Assembly (NCBI GenBank): GCA_022495005.1
Contig: JAGYXB010000618.1
Coordinates: 345,576 to 409,575, forward strand
DNA from: Rhyacophila brunnea
Lineage: Eukaryota; Arthropoda; Insecta; Trichoptera; Rhyacophilidae
DNA length: 64,000 bases
Reading direction: 5' to 3'
Numbering within the stretch: position 1 is the stretch's first letter; every line of letters starts with the position of its first letter. This document shows positions 11,840 through 22,574 of the stretch, one piece after another. The position numbers were made by a program, and so were the translations under genes. The notes under the pieces are model-generated. The model saw only the letters and a program-made list of their open reading frames with translations. It was not told where the DNA came from and made no database searches.

Positions 11840-13050
11840 TACATAATACTTAATAACTACATAATAAATTATTGTCTAAAATAATTTTAAACACCTAATG
11901 TAAACATTTTGCCACGTGTATTTTCACTGCTACAAATTAACAAGTAAAAAAACAATATCGCGTAGTAACCTGGTAAACTGTTTTGTTTTCTTACCTCCTT
12001 TACAATAAGTTTTTTCCGAAGTTTCTTATTATTCATAATAATAAAAAAAAAACAACGTTTGTTTCATTACTGTGGTCTATATAGTTGATTTTTATATATG
12101 TTCATTCTCTGAAAACTTGCTAATTATAATAGATAATATTTATGCTTTATTAATAATTGTACCTATATACTATGTTTTTGGGATAATTAGATCATTTATG
12201 TTGTAGGTATCATAGTATATTTATCAATATTGTATACTTTTCAGAATCAACGATCCTGTTTGACGTTTTAATTAAAATAACTTGTTGAACATACATAATT
12301 TTGAAAACACTTCTGAGAAAATATATTATAACTTGGTTTAGAATACTTAAGTATTAAATAATTTTTTTTGAGCGGTCCCACAATAAAATATCAAAAATAT
12401 CTAAGTATATGTTTCAGACAATTTTGAAACATTTAAGCCCTATTTGTTAGCAAATATTTTTAAATATTCTAGGTTTAAGCACATATTTTCACATAAACAC
12501 AAAAACAATGGGAAACCGTTCCATAAAAAAATGAATTGGCATTCATCACTTCAAATTATGGTCATCTGGTAAACATAATTGAAATCTTAGATTCGTCTAC
12601 ATCTACAAATTTACTAGTGGAGCAACTTAATATTTTAAACAATGCTGTTGCTAAATTAATAAATGTTCCTGGGCATCTGTTCTGTACAAAAGACTGCTGT
12701 CTTGTTTATTTCTGTCTGTTTAATTTTTTTCTACTTCAGAAATAGTTTCATTTACATTCGCAATAATAACATCTGTAGAAATGGAAATAAGTTTTCCCAT
12801 GTATAAAAATTTGCTAAGATCTTCGACTTTGAAAATTTGAAGCATTATTTTATTATTTATTGTGATAAAGTGTTTTCTGTTTGTGAATAAATATTAAATT
12901 AAACTGTTGAAATATATATGATTTAATGTTTAATACACTAAAACTTTTAGCACCTATTTTTGTTTTTTAGCACATAATTATTAATTTTTAATAACATATT
13001 TTTTAATTATATCTACATATTTTAGGTACCTATTATTAATTTTTTAGCAC
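11840..13050. other. AT-rich non-coding stretch with a small FB-tR scrap
   Basis: Mostly anonymous DNA. At 12285-12332 the string TTTTGAAAACACTTCTGAGA is shared with the FB-tR arm at 9820 and marks a short remnant. The 69-codon ORF at 12536-12745 has no recognisable motif. Confidence 0.45.
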
Positions 13051-13054
13051 CCAA

Positions 13055-13330
13055 GTAAGACACCCCGCAGGAATCGAACCTGTATCTCTCGGGTATCGCG
13101 CCCACGCAGATAGTTCACTATGCTTAAGGAGTCATACTTAATTACGACAAATTTTAACAATTGACCTTTTTAATACTCACTGAAGCGCTTTCTAAATTGA
13201 GTTGCTTATTAGCGATCGGATTTTGTATGTTCGTATTAAAATTATGTATGTTCAATAATTAGAATGTTATATTCTTAAATCTTGTGAATTATTCATTGAA
13301 TAAAAAAATAGTCAATTAAAAAATAAATTG
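13055..13330. mobile_element. FB-tR fold-back element
   Basis: The left part is a reverse tRNA-like segment (GACACCCCGCAGGAATCGAA, then CGCGCCCACGCAGATAG). The right part, in the opposite sense, is the outer arm: AATTATGTATGTTCAATAAT, ATTCTTAAATCTTGTGAATT and ATTCATTGAATAAAAAAATAG. Together they give the layout seen complete at 61950-62235, an inverted arm around a tRNA-like core, though the left arm here is mostly lost. Confidence 0.55.
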
Positions 13331-13559
13331 TATTAATATCCTAACTTAATGGCAAAATCAATTATATCTATAAGCACAATTTGAATATATTATTCAAGCA
13401 ATAATAAACTATTATTTTCTGATATTTTTCAACATCTGTTTTTTGAAGAAATATTATAAATCAGAAACGAATACAAAAGGACAGAGTGATCAAAGCATCT
13501 TAACCATTCTAACATTAGATATGGTACCAAATACAAATATGTTACATACTTTTATACAT

Positions 13560-13770
13560 TATTTTTCGACGATGTCCATCCTAATAAGATCAATAATGGG
13601 CCTCCACAGAGTGGAGGTTTGTATTATAAGATTTTTTTTCACAAGAAATGGATGTCAGTCACCTGATCAATCTATTAGGACCAAATTGTAATATAATATG
13701 TGTACTTGCCAGACCCAAAATTCGATACTGGGACCCCGACATTATAAGTCGACACGTTTTGATACGAAAC
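13560..13770 (-). mobile_element. SINE-A copy, decayed
   Basis: Poly-T followed by CGACGATGTCCATCCTAAT, GTGGAGGTTTGTATTA and AGAAATGGATGTCAGTCACC identify the body. The head is mutated but recognisable (GCCAGACCC, then a damaged B box, then CATTATAAGTCGACACG). Confidence 0.8.
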
Positions 13771-13944
13771 ATTTTATTAATATTTATGCAAAATAGTTTA
13801 AAAAAATATTCTACTTTATTTAAATATTATTATATTTTTTAGTTTCACAGTTACGAATATTATTTACTTTCGTATATGAAAAGCAATGTGAATATTTTTT
13901 GTGCTATTTTTCTATGTAATATATATTTATTTTTTTAGAATTAC

Positions 13945-14112
13945 TATTAACCATGTCCTTGGTTTTTCGTACAAGGTGGTTGTTAGTAATTTTGAACAAT
14001 CACAAACACCCAGGCTTTGAAAAAACACATAAATATTGTGTCCTCACCGGGATCGAACCCAGAACTCTCGGGCGGAAGGCCAGCGCCTTACCCACTGCAC
14101 CACGAGAGCCGC
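13945..14112 (-). mobile_element. SINE-B, second tRNA-derived SINE family
   Basis: The minus strand begins GGCTCTCGTGGTGCAGTGGG (A-box region), then GGTAAGGCGCTGGCCTTCC, and has the B box GGGTTCGATCCC. The 5' GGCTCTC has no partner at the position where a tRNA acceptor stem should close, so this is tRNA-like and not a tRNA gene. The non-tRNA body (CAAAGCCTGGGTG...GATTGTTC) resembles that of the plus-strand copy at 35298-35480. Confidence 0.8.
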
Positions 14113-14379
14113 CAATATGTAATATATATTATACAGATACATATAATCTATAATATAATTTTTTCGGCAGTATAGGTATATGGCCATGCTTTGTTGTAAA
14201 GCTTTTTTAAAACTAAAAGAATAATAATTGTTTTGTAAATAATATTTTATGAAAATTTCTTGAAAATAAATTCTGAAAGTACCCACTGAAATTGTTCATT
14301 TTTACGATAGCAACAATTTATTAACGATATACGAAACAGAAACACTATGTCACACAAAGTAACACTAACCAACATGGTG

Positions 14380-14820
14380 TAATAGTCTCGTATTTTTCGT
14401 TATCATTATAACTAGCCTCCTCCACCTCCCTCTGTCTTTTCGCGTTCGGCGGAGCGTTGAGCGGCGCGGTTATACGTCTGAGTTGCGCGCACCGCTCCAC
14501 GCTCCGCCAAACGTACGTACGCTAGACGAGCGCTTAGGCCTGTGTCCTCCAGGTAGGCGCTCTAGCATCTTTGTTAATACGTTCAACTATCGGAGTCTGG
14601 GCCTGTTAATCAACTTCCGACCGTCCGGTCTGGTATCCAGGATTCTCTTTGGCAATTGAGGGCTGTCCATTATTGCTACACGTCTAAAGCCGCATTTAGA
14701 CCAAGCGAGCGAATGTTGTTTCTCCATCACTTCAAGCGGCGTAACGAGTTTAACGAAAGCGAAGATACATTGTTCTTGTAAGACGTTGTAGAGCTCCTGG
14801 TTATCCGAATACGCCATTTT
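14380..14820 (-). pseudogene. Transposase N-terminal remnant (Tc1/mariner-like, helix-turn-helix part)
   Basis: From an ATG near 14817 the minus strand reads MAYSDNQELYNVL..., WSKCGFRRVAIMDSPQLPK and DGRKLINRPRLR. A stop (TAG where W or R would be expected) is followed in the same frame by LNVLTKMLERLPGGHRPKRS and SSVRT. The order (charged N-terminus, 'R-W/stop-N..T', then 'PGGHRP..SVRT') resembles the helix-turn-helix N-terminus of Tc1/mariner-type transposases. The DDE catalytic domain is absent. I infer the family from this resemblance only; a domain search would settle it. Confidence 0.4.
14443..14513. repeat. GC-rich inverted repeat
   Basis: CGTTCGGCGGAGCGTTGAGC and its near complement ending GCTCCACGCTCCGCCAAACG face each other across about 20 bases. 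It lies downstream in the transposase remnant. It could be an element terminus or a hairpin formed by local duplication. Confidence 0.5.
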
Positions 14821-14829
14821 TTTCCTTAA

Positions 14830-15555
14830 AATATATTCTACGTAGCACTTTCCTTTCGAATAAATATCGAGCGCTCGACACTTCGACCCGTAGGTCAGTA
14901 TTAACCGGATCAGTGTCTTGTACCTACATAATATTTTTTAGACGGCGGAAAGGATGTGAGATTTTGTAGACCAAAGAAGCCCGCACTCGTTGACCAACCA
15001 TTTTATTTCCTCACTTATGAAAATAAATTATCACGTACCTAGCTTAGTACATTAAACTTTTTGTAAATGTTTACACTGCCTAAACTGAGAGAAATTATTA
15101 ATTTATTATTACCGCATTTTGAGTTCAATGAGCGACCAATTTCGTGGATGTTATAATATCTAAAACTACCAATCGTATTTGGAAGTGGTGTTTTGAATGA
15201 TGCTTGTCATAAACAATATTAATTACTGAACACATTTTTTATACTTGGAAAACTTAACTAGGCTTACATATCTTATACTATTACGTTAACTTCAAGGGTG
15301 CTGATAATTGGTAGAGTGCCAACAATTGGGTGCTTCACCATACTTACAAAGTTAACTTTCCAGACAATACCATGTCATATTATCGCTGGCCTTGAGACCA
15401 GTTGTATTTGTACTTATTAAAAAAATAATTATACCTAGTCAGAGAACACAAAATTAATGGGAACTAGCTTATCCTACTGGGTGTGGTACCTCGAGTGTGG
15501 AAAAATATGGGATAAATTTAAATTTGTGAAAGAAATGCTATTTTATGATGTATTT
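14830..15555. other. Non-coding stretch
   Basis: No recognised gene or repeat. Confidence 0.4.
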
Positions 15556-15559
15556 TAGT

Positions 15560-15735
15560 TAATCTTTGGGAATAGTTGACGCGGTGTTTTTTACTTGGGT
15601 TTTATGGCGGTCAGGCCATAAACTACCCTATTTCAGAACTTTGGTCCATGGCGATGGGTTTTACATTTCTAATATTAATACTATCGACCGAAGGTACTTG
15701 ATGGAATTTGAATTTTATATTTCTATATATTTATC
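15560..15735. repeat. Unassigned repeat shared with 45925-45965
   Basis: The segment ACTATCGACCGAAGGTACTT and its flank (about 45 bases) reappears in reverse complement immediately left of Helitron copy 2. An ORF of 75 codons spans it (15566-15793), but I recognise no domain. It could be part of a LINE 3' region. Confidence 0.45.
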
Positions 15736-15811
15736 TGTTCTGTTAAATTTTCTATTGAATTATTATGCTCAATATGCTCAAACTTGTACTTGATATGAAG
15801 TAAATAAAAAA

Positions 15812-16155
15812 CAAACAAACAAATATAGAATACTGAAATGTCATTTTGATTTCTATAGTAACCCACGTATATATTAATAATTTAGTTGCTAAGATCACCC
15901 ACTTAGCAACCAATAATAGTGGATTGGATTACGGATATCTTTTGAAATAACTTTTCGTACAAAACAGAATTAACTGAAAATGAATTTAATTCTACTTATA
16001 ATTATACTAAAAGTATTAAAAGAATGCATTGGTATCGTGTTCTGATAAGTATATTAAAGTGTCAAATGTCTTAATAATCGCGAAGTTAGTTAAAAATCTA
16101 TTGCAAGATTTGTACTGGATAAACAACCACCGGACAAATAAGGATACGACCTAAT
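15812..16155 (+). mobile_element. TIR-F element, left-truncated copy
   Basis: It shares the core ACTGAAATGTCATTTTGA, CACGTATATATTAATAATTT, GAATTAACTGAAAATGAATT and AGAATGCATTGG with copies at 17.6, 23.2, 52.8 and 54.8 kb, and ends in AACAACGTTGTAAAA. No protein is encoded. Confidence 0.75.
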
Positions 16156-16264
16156 AACAACGTTGTAAAAAGGTCTGTGTGAAAGTCTAAGGCGGATAAA
16201 TAAGTAATTATAATGGGTACTGCTTTTATCACTAAATATGTTTCATTATATTATTGTTTGACAC

Positions 16265-16625
16265 ATTGTTTGCGATTTTATTTATAAAGGATATCCGCGA
16301 GAGGGATATTTTTTGTTAGCAACATCCGCAGCAAAAAAAGGTTCGGCCGATTAGCCGTCAGAGAATTATCATGATCCGCTCGCTGTCGGTTTTCACGGAG
16401 AGGCGGGAGAATTCCCAAGTCGCCACCCCGTTTTTATATTCCCGCCGTATTGTAGTCGCGTTGGTGAAACGAATTTTCGAAATTCTTTGTCCTCCGTCTC
16501 CGGCAAACAATCTTTTTTTATTCTGCATTATCAGCGCGCGAACGGAATACTTATTTTATTATTCGGCCCAAAGTTTTATTCAATCTACGGCAAACGTTTT
16601 TGCACGTAACGTAACATTTTTATAA
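16265..16625. other. GC-richer unassigned island
   Basis: This block is clearly less AT-rich than its flanks. It contains an open frame of 84 codons (16371-16625), but the translation is arginine- and serine-rich with no domain I recognise. No second copy exists in the window. A conserved regulatory element, an unrecognised exon or an old single-copy repeat are all possible. Confidence 0.3.
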
Positions 16626-17478
16626 GACTTCTCACCCACCTTCTAATTTGACTAAAATACTGCCATCATAAAATAAATAGCTTCAACTCTCACTTTTTTT
16701 GAAATGTATTTAAGGTTAGTGGTTGTGCCGATTGTGGTGGCCGTCATCCTTATTACCCACCTGCTCAAATCCCTTTATTTATTATTGTCATAAGACCAGA
16801 CGACGAGCAATTACGGTTCATGAGAAGACCGTGACTGCAATGTACATTCGGTGACTACCAGACAGCCGTCGAGTGAGTTAGCTCAATACAACTGGTGCGT
16901 GAATAAATAAATGCGTTGCTAAACCATAGTTTAACAGACTGATTGAAAAATTAACTCAAAACATATTTGTTCGTCCTTTATTGCATTAAGTTTGTTACGG
17001 TTTGAGTGAACGTTGCGTCCATCAATAATCCATTCATTCATCATTCATCAACCTCATAATATATCATCCATCCAAAAGTGTATCGTCCGTTTACTCAACA
17101 TCAAAGTTCAGTGTCTGGCGTCCCGTGTAGCCCCCCCCTCCCCTAGATCCGTAATCCAACATCCACCATCACCTTCAAATTAGCTTAATTAAATCTGCCA
17201 AAAGCGCCACCAGTTAAAATAGAAGATCAGGCGCGTCCATTAGAAAAGATCCTCGGTTCCGGACGCGTGTTGCTAAACCTAAGCCGACTATATTTATACC
17301 GAGGCACGAAGCTACAAATTTTGATAAAAGTGCTAATTGCTGCATATTCTTCGAATGCAATTTGGTAAACTGGTTATCGAAAATTATGGTTATTGTAAAA
17401 TTATATTTATAAATTTGAAAGAAATATTTAACCGAAAATCTGCATTCAAATATAAACTATAACTAGCACTATAATTAT
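16626..17478. other. Non-coding stretch, mixed composition
   Basis: Nothing recognised. The section 17100-17290 is richer in C than its surroundings. Confidence 0.4.
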
Positions 17479-17479
17479 C

Positions 17480-18352
17480 GTTAAGATCCGACATAAATGA
17501 TGCATACTAAACTTTGTCATTCAAATATATTTCTTTTCATTGAAATAAGACTACAATGTAGAGATAGTGTTTGTTGGTTTTTTTATTACAACGTTTTTCT
17601 TAAGTCGTATTCTTATTTGTCCGGAGGTTATTTGTCTGGTGGTTGTTTGTCCGGTACAAATCTTGCAATCGAGTTTTAACTAACTTCCCGACTTGCTATA
17701 CATTTGAAACTTTTAGAATATATCAGAACACGATGCCAATGCATTTTTTAAATACTTTTAGCCATCTTTAAGTAGAATTGAATTCATTTTTAGTTAATTC
17801 TGTTTTGTATAAAAAGTTATTTCGATACCATTATTGGTTGTGAGGGGGTCCTAGCAACTAAATTATTAAATAATATATACGTGCGTTACTATGGAAATCA
17901 ATATGAAATGACATTTCATTATTCATTATTTCTATCAAGAACATTTTTTTTTGATCGTTTAAGCTAGTCAAGTCAAGTTTATATGATTCAACAGAAAATT
18001 TAAAAACGTTGCTTATAAAAAGTTCTTTTTATCTTGTTATTATTTTAATTCAATTAAACTCTGAATAATTCAAGCCATAGGAGATATTAGTACAACAATA
18101 GTAAAGCTTAGATATTTTATAGATAGAAGTTTTTTTTTATCGATTATGGTTTGGTTGAAGCGGAAAATCGAGAAGGATGGAAAACCTTGGTCGCTCAAAG
18201 GATGGCGCAATTTAAATGTGGTCACGATCCTCAGCCGTGAGTGCACGGCCAAGAAGAAAGAGGGAGATCTTAATGATTTTGAAACTAACCAGCACCAAAT
18301 TGTTTTCTTAATTCAATGAAAAAAAACTGACTAAGTTTAGTGTGCACTATAT
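17480..18352. mobile_element. hAT-M MITE, split by a nested TIR-F element
   Basis: The left part (GTTAAGATCCGACATAAAT, then CATACTAAACTTTGTCATTC and TTGAAATAAGACTACAAT) matches the left arm of the intact hAT-M copy at 29631-30166. The right part (AATTCAATTAAACTCTG, TAGATATTTTATAGATAGAAG, AACTAACCAGCACC, AGTTTAGTGTGCACTATAT) matches its right arm. Between them sits a TIR-F element (17586-18039). The outer tips carry only part of the terminal repeat. Confidence 0.7.
17586..18039 (-). mobile_element. TIR-F element nested in hAT-M
   Basis: This is the reverse complement of the 23.2 kb copy. It runs from ACAACGTTTTTCTTAAGTCG, with TTTGTCCGG repeats and AATCTTGCAATCG, to AAAAACGTTG and the outer AAAAGTTCTTTTTATCTTG. 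The two ends are inverted (ACAACGTTTTT and AAAAACGTTG). It interrupts the hAT-M sequence, so it inserted later. Confidence 0.75.
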
Positions 18353-18470
18353 GAGATACTGAATAGCGGTGACAAGAGGTAGAAATAAGCTGTTAAGATT
18401 CGACATAAATAATTTATGTTGAATCTTAACGGCTTATCTCTACCTCTTGTCACTGCTATTTAGTATCTCG
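18353..18470. repeat. Near-perfect palindrome related to hAT-M ends
   Basis: The left arm GAGATACTGAATAGCGGTGA...GACATAAAT is answered by a right arm of about 58 bases with only a few mismatches and almost no spacer. Each arm carries the subterminal motif CTGTTAAGATTCGACATAAA that follows the hAT-M tip. It therefore looks like a head-to-head snap-back of one element end, abutting the nested copy on its left. Confidence 0.8.
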
Positions 18471-18689
18471 GCCTGAGTATATTCATCCTTGCGGCAAACC
18501 CAATTTATTCGTCAACCAGACTATATTAATGTAGCAATTCTAATTTGTTCAAAAAACACCGTTAACCTTTACTGAAATTATCTGCCATTAGTATCTCAAT
18601 GTGGCCTATACATAGTAAAATTATATCAATGCTAAAATACAATAAAAATATAAACTAAATCAATAAAATATATAATTATTTTTTCTCGG

Positions 18690-18990
18690 ATAAGTAGAAT
18701 TGATTGAGGGTATCACGAAGAGATGCTTTACGTGGCTGGGACACGTGTTCCGGATACCGCCAAAGAGTGCGTCACTTCGTACCCTTGTGGCATAGCCTCA
18801 AGGGTTCCGTCGCAGTGGCCGGCTCTCCCTCGCCCTGCAGCGATGCTACAAAAGCGACCTACATGCTGCAGGTCTGACATGGCGAGAGTCGCTAGAGTTG
18901 GCAATGGACCGAGGGAAGTGGCGCGAACTTTTGCTTGCCTTATGCCCAATGCTGGGTCGTGACAGGGTGGAAGAAGAAGAGAAGAGAAGA
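18690..18990 (+). pseudogene. LINE 3' end, C-terminal fragment
   Basis: In one frame the plus strand reads FTWLGHVFRIPPKSASLRTL, a stop, then HAAGLTWRESLELAMDRGKW and RELLLALCPMLGRD. This is the 'GHV.R...GL.W..A.DR..WR' pattern found at the C-terminus of several non-LTR retrotransposon proteins. It is GC-rich against its flanks and ends in AAGAAGAAGAGAA-type sequence. The 79- and 94-codon ORFs over it are shadows in other frames. Confidence 0.75.
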
Positions 18991-18999
18991 TTAGTGGGA

Positions 19000-19620
19000 T
19001 TTGGCAACACATGTTGTTATTTATAACGTATTATTATTGTGCTCGCCAAAAACGGCATCAATACAGCCACGAAAACTGCGCTGTCTGGTTGAAAGTCTGG
19101 TTTGGCAATACGTTATCACAAATTATTAATGTTATCTTATTAATGTTTATTTTAATATTACCATACGGCATGTCTAAAATAAATGACAGTGCGGCGGATA
19201 TTGTGCAGACCAGGTATTTATAAGTATAATCATTGAGCGGAGGTCTGGGCATAAGGAAAATACTCAGGAAATTGTAGGAGTCAGCGGTGAAAGTGACGGG
19301 ACTCAATAATTAGTTAGGAGGACAGGGGGATAAGTGCGTAAGTTGGTGGTGCCTACGGTTGTTTACTTTCTGAACTCTGTAGCAAATCGTATTTGGTCGG
19401 TGTTTCATTCACACACAAATTCACATTTGAATCAAAATTAAATTCATAATAATTAATCCCTCACACCATGAATTTAAAATAACTTATATTTATATTTTTT
19501 TTGAAATGGACTCCCGACAATACCATTTATCTGCGTGCTTGCATGAGGGAAGTTATTTGTTTTCTATAATTTTACACCATTAATTGTATATTTTTTTTAA
19601 ACATCTATACGCCTGAAAAA
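19000..19620. other. Non-coding stretch
   Basis: No recognised gene or repeat; the ORFs at 19011-19306 have no known motif. Confidence 0.4.
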
Positions 19621-19624
19621 AAAA

Positions 19625-20290
19625 ATGGCAATATTTCTTTATTTTACATATAATGAACATAATGAATTATAAATTCAAAGCGTTCACGACATGACATAAA
19701 ATAAGTGTTAACATTTTTTTTTTAATAAAAATACAGAGAAATGTAAGTTAATAATACAATAAGTAATAAAATAAGAAATAACAAAAATAAAAGTAGATGG
19801 AAGCACACAGAGTGTTGATAACTACTGATAGACCCTATCTTAAAAACTTATAAAACAACGTCCACCTAAATTCACCCTCATGTAAGTGGAAAATATCAAT
19901 ATTCGAAGCGATTTCATTAAAAATAGTTATTGCTCTCCCAATTGACATCACTAATGGCAAGTTAGTTCTGCAGCTTGGGAGAACAAACAATGGATGCCCT
20001 CGATTCCTAAGGTAATTATTAGAGACACAGAGGCCAAAACCACCAAAAAATGTAGCTAAATAAAGATCCCTTCTAAATTTTAAGCTACAGTATGTAAGCA
20101 TACCTAAGAGAAAGTCAGTCGGATAGAGCCACGGATAATATCCATCCATACAGCCGAAAGAAAAGGAGTCTCAAAAAAAAATTCGGACTCTTTCCACCAT
20201 AAGGCCGTACTTCAACTTTTATAAAATGAGTATAAGACCAATATTATGACATATGTGGTGAAAGCTAAAGTAAATACTTCCAAAGTTAAA
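19625..20290 (-). pseudogene. LINE-J reverse transcriptase C-terminus and 3' UTR
   Basis: On the minus strand an open frame (20149 to 19835) reads ...GMLTYCSLKFRRDLYLATFF, then RGHPLFVLPSCRTNLPLVMS, then ASNIDIFHLHEGEFRWTLFY and KFLR stop. The pattern 'L..RRD..Y...F...(P)..RTNLP....N...DIF' marks the end of the thumb region in Jockey/CR1-type LINE proteins. A 3' UTR follows, with AATAAAG near its end. The 5' part with the catalytic motifs is absent. Other copies of the same C-terminus lie at 30540, 31545 and 32385. Confidence 0.85.
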
Positions 20291-20608
20291 TGTATTTTTC
20301 GAAACCTACAAGGGAAACCACTCGGACGCATCGAAAGACAAAATTCACACGAAAAACTAACAGGACCGGGATATTTGCAAAGTTAAGAAAGTGGAAGTTG
20401 AGGAAGATAATGAAAAATGAATGGAATATACGCGTACGTAGCAACGATGGTTAAAATTATAATCTCATACATCGTATTGCGTGAAATTCTTGCTAGTTTT
20501 TGTCCTGCCATTTGATCTAGCAAAAAATGTAAACGTAGCTGGAAACCAACTTTATAAATCATAGCGGACATCATTTTAGAAAATTTATTTTGGCTTTTTA
20601 ATAAAATC
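20291..20608. other. Non-coding stretch
   Basis: Nothing recognised. Confidence 0.4.
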
Positions 20609-20970
20609 GGTGTGTGTACTTATGTACGCGCGTTAGAAATTATACCTATTTGGCGTAACAAAACAAAAATAAAACTTGTGATAAACTAGATTTTTTGACT
20701 AGCTCTTAATTATCTTGTTAAATTACACACTCAAGAAAAATGACCGCTTATTAATACGCCGTTGGTTTATTTATATACACTTTAACTTATATTACTAAAC
20801 TATATAATAGTTTCTCGTTGTTTTTATTTTTAAAGTACCAACTGTCACTTACTAATAGTTTGTTTACGTAAGGAATTGCAAATGGCCGACAATAAAAAAT
20901 TCGCTGCCTAGGCAACGCAACAATTCTAAACTATAATATTATACTGTCTAATCGTCATGATTGCAGTATC

Positions 20971-21041
20971 ATACTGTGGCGTAAAGGTAGTGTGTTTGGC
21001 TGATAACCGAACAATCGGTGGTTTGAATCCAATGGAGTGCG
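20971..21041 (+). ncRNA. tRNA-Ile-like sequence in the left arm
   Basis: TTTGG-CTGATAA-CCGAA forms a five-pair anticodon stem with a seven-base loop (anticodon GAT). A B-box-like GGTTTGAATCC follows at the right spacing and a TGGCGTAAAGGTAGTG A-box region precedes it. The acceptor and T stems do not pair well, so it is probably a tRNA-derived promoter and not a functional gene. Confidence 0.55.
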
Positions 21042-21781
21042 TTTTTTTCGTATGAAAAAATAAATTATGTGTTACATGTCACACGCCAAAAATACACTCT
21101 GATCTGATTTCCCAAACGTGTTAAAATGTTTAAGCCACATTTACGACATAGAATGGCATTTGAGTCTTTATTTTGGTGTGAAATATAATTGCATAAATGT
21201 AAATAAATAATAATAGTAATTGTAGCTCTATCCCGATATATTATGTTGGCATTGATTTATGTTAGAAAAAAGTGTAGGGCATAACAGGCTATATCTCATC
21301 CCCTACCGATATGAATCTCGTATCTAAGGCATGCACAACGATATCCCTTGTGGGATATTAAATCAAATCTTTCCCGTCGGACTAAATATTATGTTGTATC
21401 TCCAATAGTCTTAATAGTCAATTTCTCGATACGTGGTTTGATTTTAACATCTTGTACAATTGTATACTATGTTCTTCATTTACTGATTCAAAGGGGCCTA
21501 TTCATAATAGTTATTCTTTAAGTAAGTCGGCATATATCGGTTTTCAAATTACTACTATTCTTAAAGCGTCATAGCATCCACTTTGTTCTCATTCCCAAAA
21601 AAATTACCACTGGTGTTCAGTATTGTTTAGCAAATCATCATTGTAAGATACACAGTTGTACAGCATATACAAATATCACTATTTTTTAATTTATACTTCT
21701 TTAGGCGCATTTGAAAAATTAGATCAGAGTGTATTTTTGGCGTGTGACATGTAACACATAATTTATTTTTTCAGACGAAAA

Positions 21782-21852
21782 TTCACTCGATTGGATTCGA
21801 ACCACCGATTGTTCGGTTATCAGCCGAACGCACTACCCTTACGCCACAGTAT
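21782..21852 (-). ncRNA. tRNA-Ile-like sequence in the right arm
   Basis: This is the inverted partner of 20971-21041, slightly better preserved. GTTCGG-CTGATAA-CCGAAC pairs perfectly and the B box is GGTTCGAATCC. The acceptor stem is not convincing. Confidence 0.6.
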
Positions 21853-21873
21853 GATAATGCAATCGTGACGATT

Positions 21874-21985
21874 ATACAGTTTAATATTATAGTTAAGAAT
21901 TGTTCCGTTGCCTAGGCAGCGAATTTATTATACAGTATAATATTATAGTTAAGAATTTTTCCGTTGCCTAGGCAGCGAATTTATT
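21874..21985. repeat. 56 bp tandem duplication
   Basis: Two direct copies of a 56-base unit containing TAATATTATAGTTAAGAATT and TTGCCTAGGCAGCGAA differ at two positions. The left arm of the inverted repeat has a single unit, so the duplication arose after the two arms were formed. Confidence 0.9.
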
Positions 21986-22272
21986 ATTGTCAGCTATTTG
22001 TAATTCCTTACGTAAACAAACTATTAAACGTCACAGTGGCAGACTTTACATTAAAAATAAAAACAACGATAAATAATTATATAATTTAGTAATATAAGTT
22101 AAATTGTATAGAAATAAACCAACGGCGTTCCAATAAGCGGTCTTTCTTGAGTGTGTAATTTAACAAGATAATTAAGAGTAATTCAGAGAATCTAGTTTAT
22201 CACAAGTTTTGTTTTTGTTTTGTTTCGCCAAAAAGTATAACTTCTAACGCGCGTACATAAGTACAAACACCC

Positions 22273-22574
22273 ATTTTTTTATTCAACGAATAATTTACAA
22301 GATTTAAGAATGTTATATTCTAAGTATTAAACATATTCATAATTATGAAATCAGTTCTGAGAAAATGTATTATAACCAATAGAAAGAATCTTTTTGAGAA
22401 AAAAGTAAAACACCCCGCATGAATCGAACCTGCATCTCTCGTATAAATCGTAGCTCAATTCGTAAAGTACGTCAGAGAGTATTATAAGAACCAATAGTTA
22501 AAATTTGTGGTAATTAGTAGGTATGAAAGCTTTAGTAAAGTGTTCTATGCGCGGCGGGCGCGATACCCGAGAGA
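22273..22574. mobile_element. FB-tR element with tRNA-like core
   Basis: It starts ATTTTTTTATTCAACGAATA directly at the end of the inverted repeat. The arm motifs follow (AATTATGAAATCAGTTCTGA, AATAGAAAGAATCTTTTTGA), then the reverse tRNA-like head (ACACCCCGCATGAATCGAAC). A second, forward-oriented head-like piece (GCGGGCGCGATACCCGAGAG) ends at the transposase remnant. The inverted layout resembles 61950-62235. Confidence 0.55.

Larger units (their letters stand above)
20609..22272. mobile_element. 1.66 kb inverted-repeat element with a tRNA-like sequence in each arm
   Basis: The left arm (20609-21111) and right arm (21716-22272) are reverse complements over about 500 bases, from GTACTTATGTACGCGCGTTA at the outer end to GTGTATTTTTGGCGTGTGAC at the inner end. 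The spacer of about 600 bases has no recognised gene. The right arm is longer because a 56-base unit containing TTGCCTAGGCAGCG is tandemly doubled (21874-21929 and 21930-21985). Each arm holds a tRNA-Ile-like sequence. I found no clear target duplication. It may be a large non-autonomous TIR element or two inverted copies of a 500 bp repeat. Confidence 0.8.

Noticed and set aside
18723..19012. ORFs of 79 and 94 codons on opposite strands
   Set aside because: Both are out-of-frame readings of the GC-rich LINE 3' end. The frame that resembles a LINE protein is a third one with a stop.
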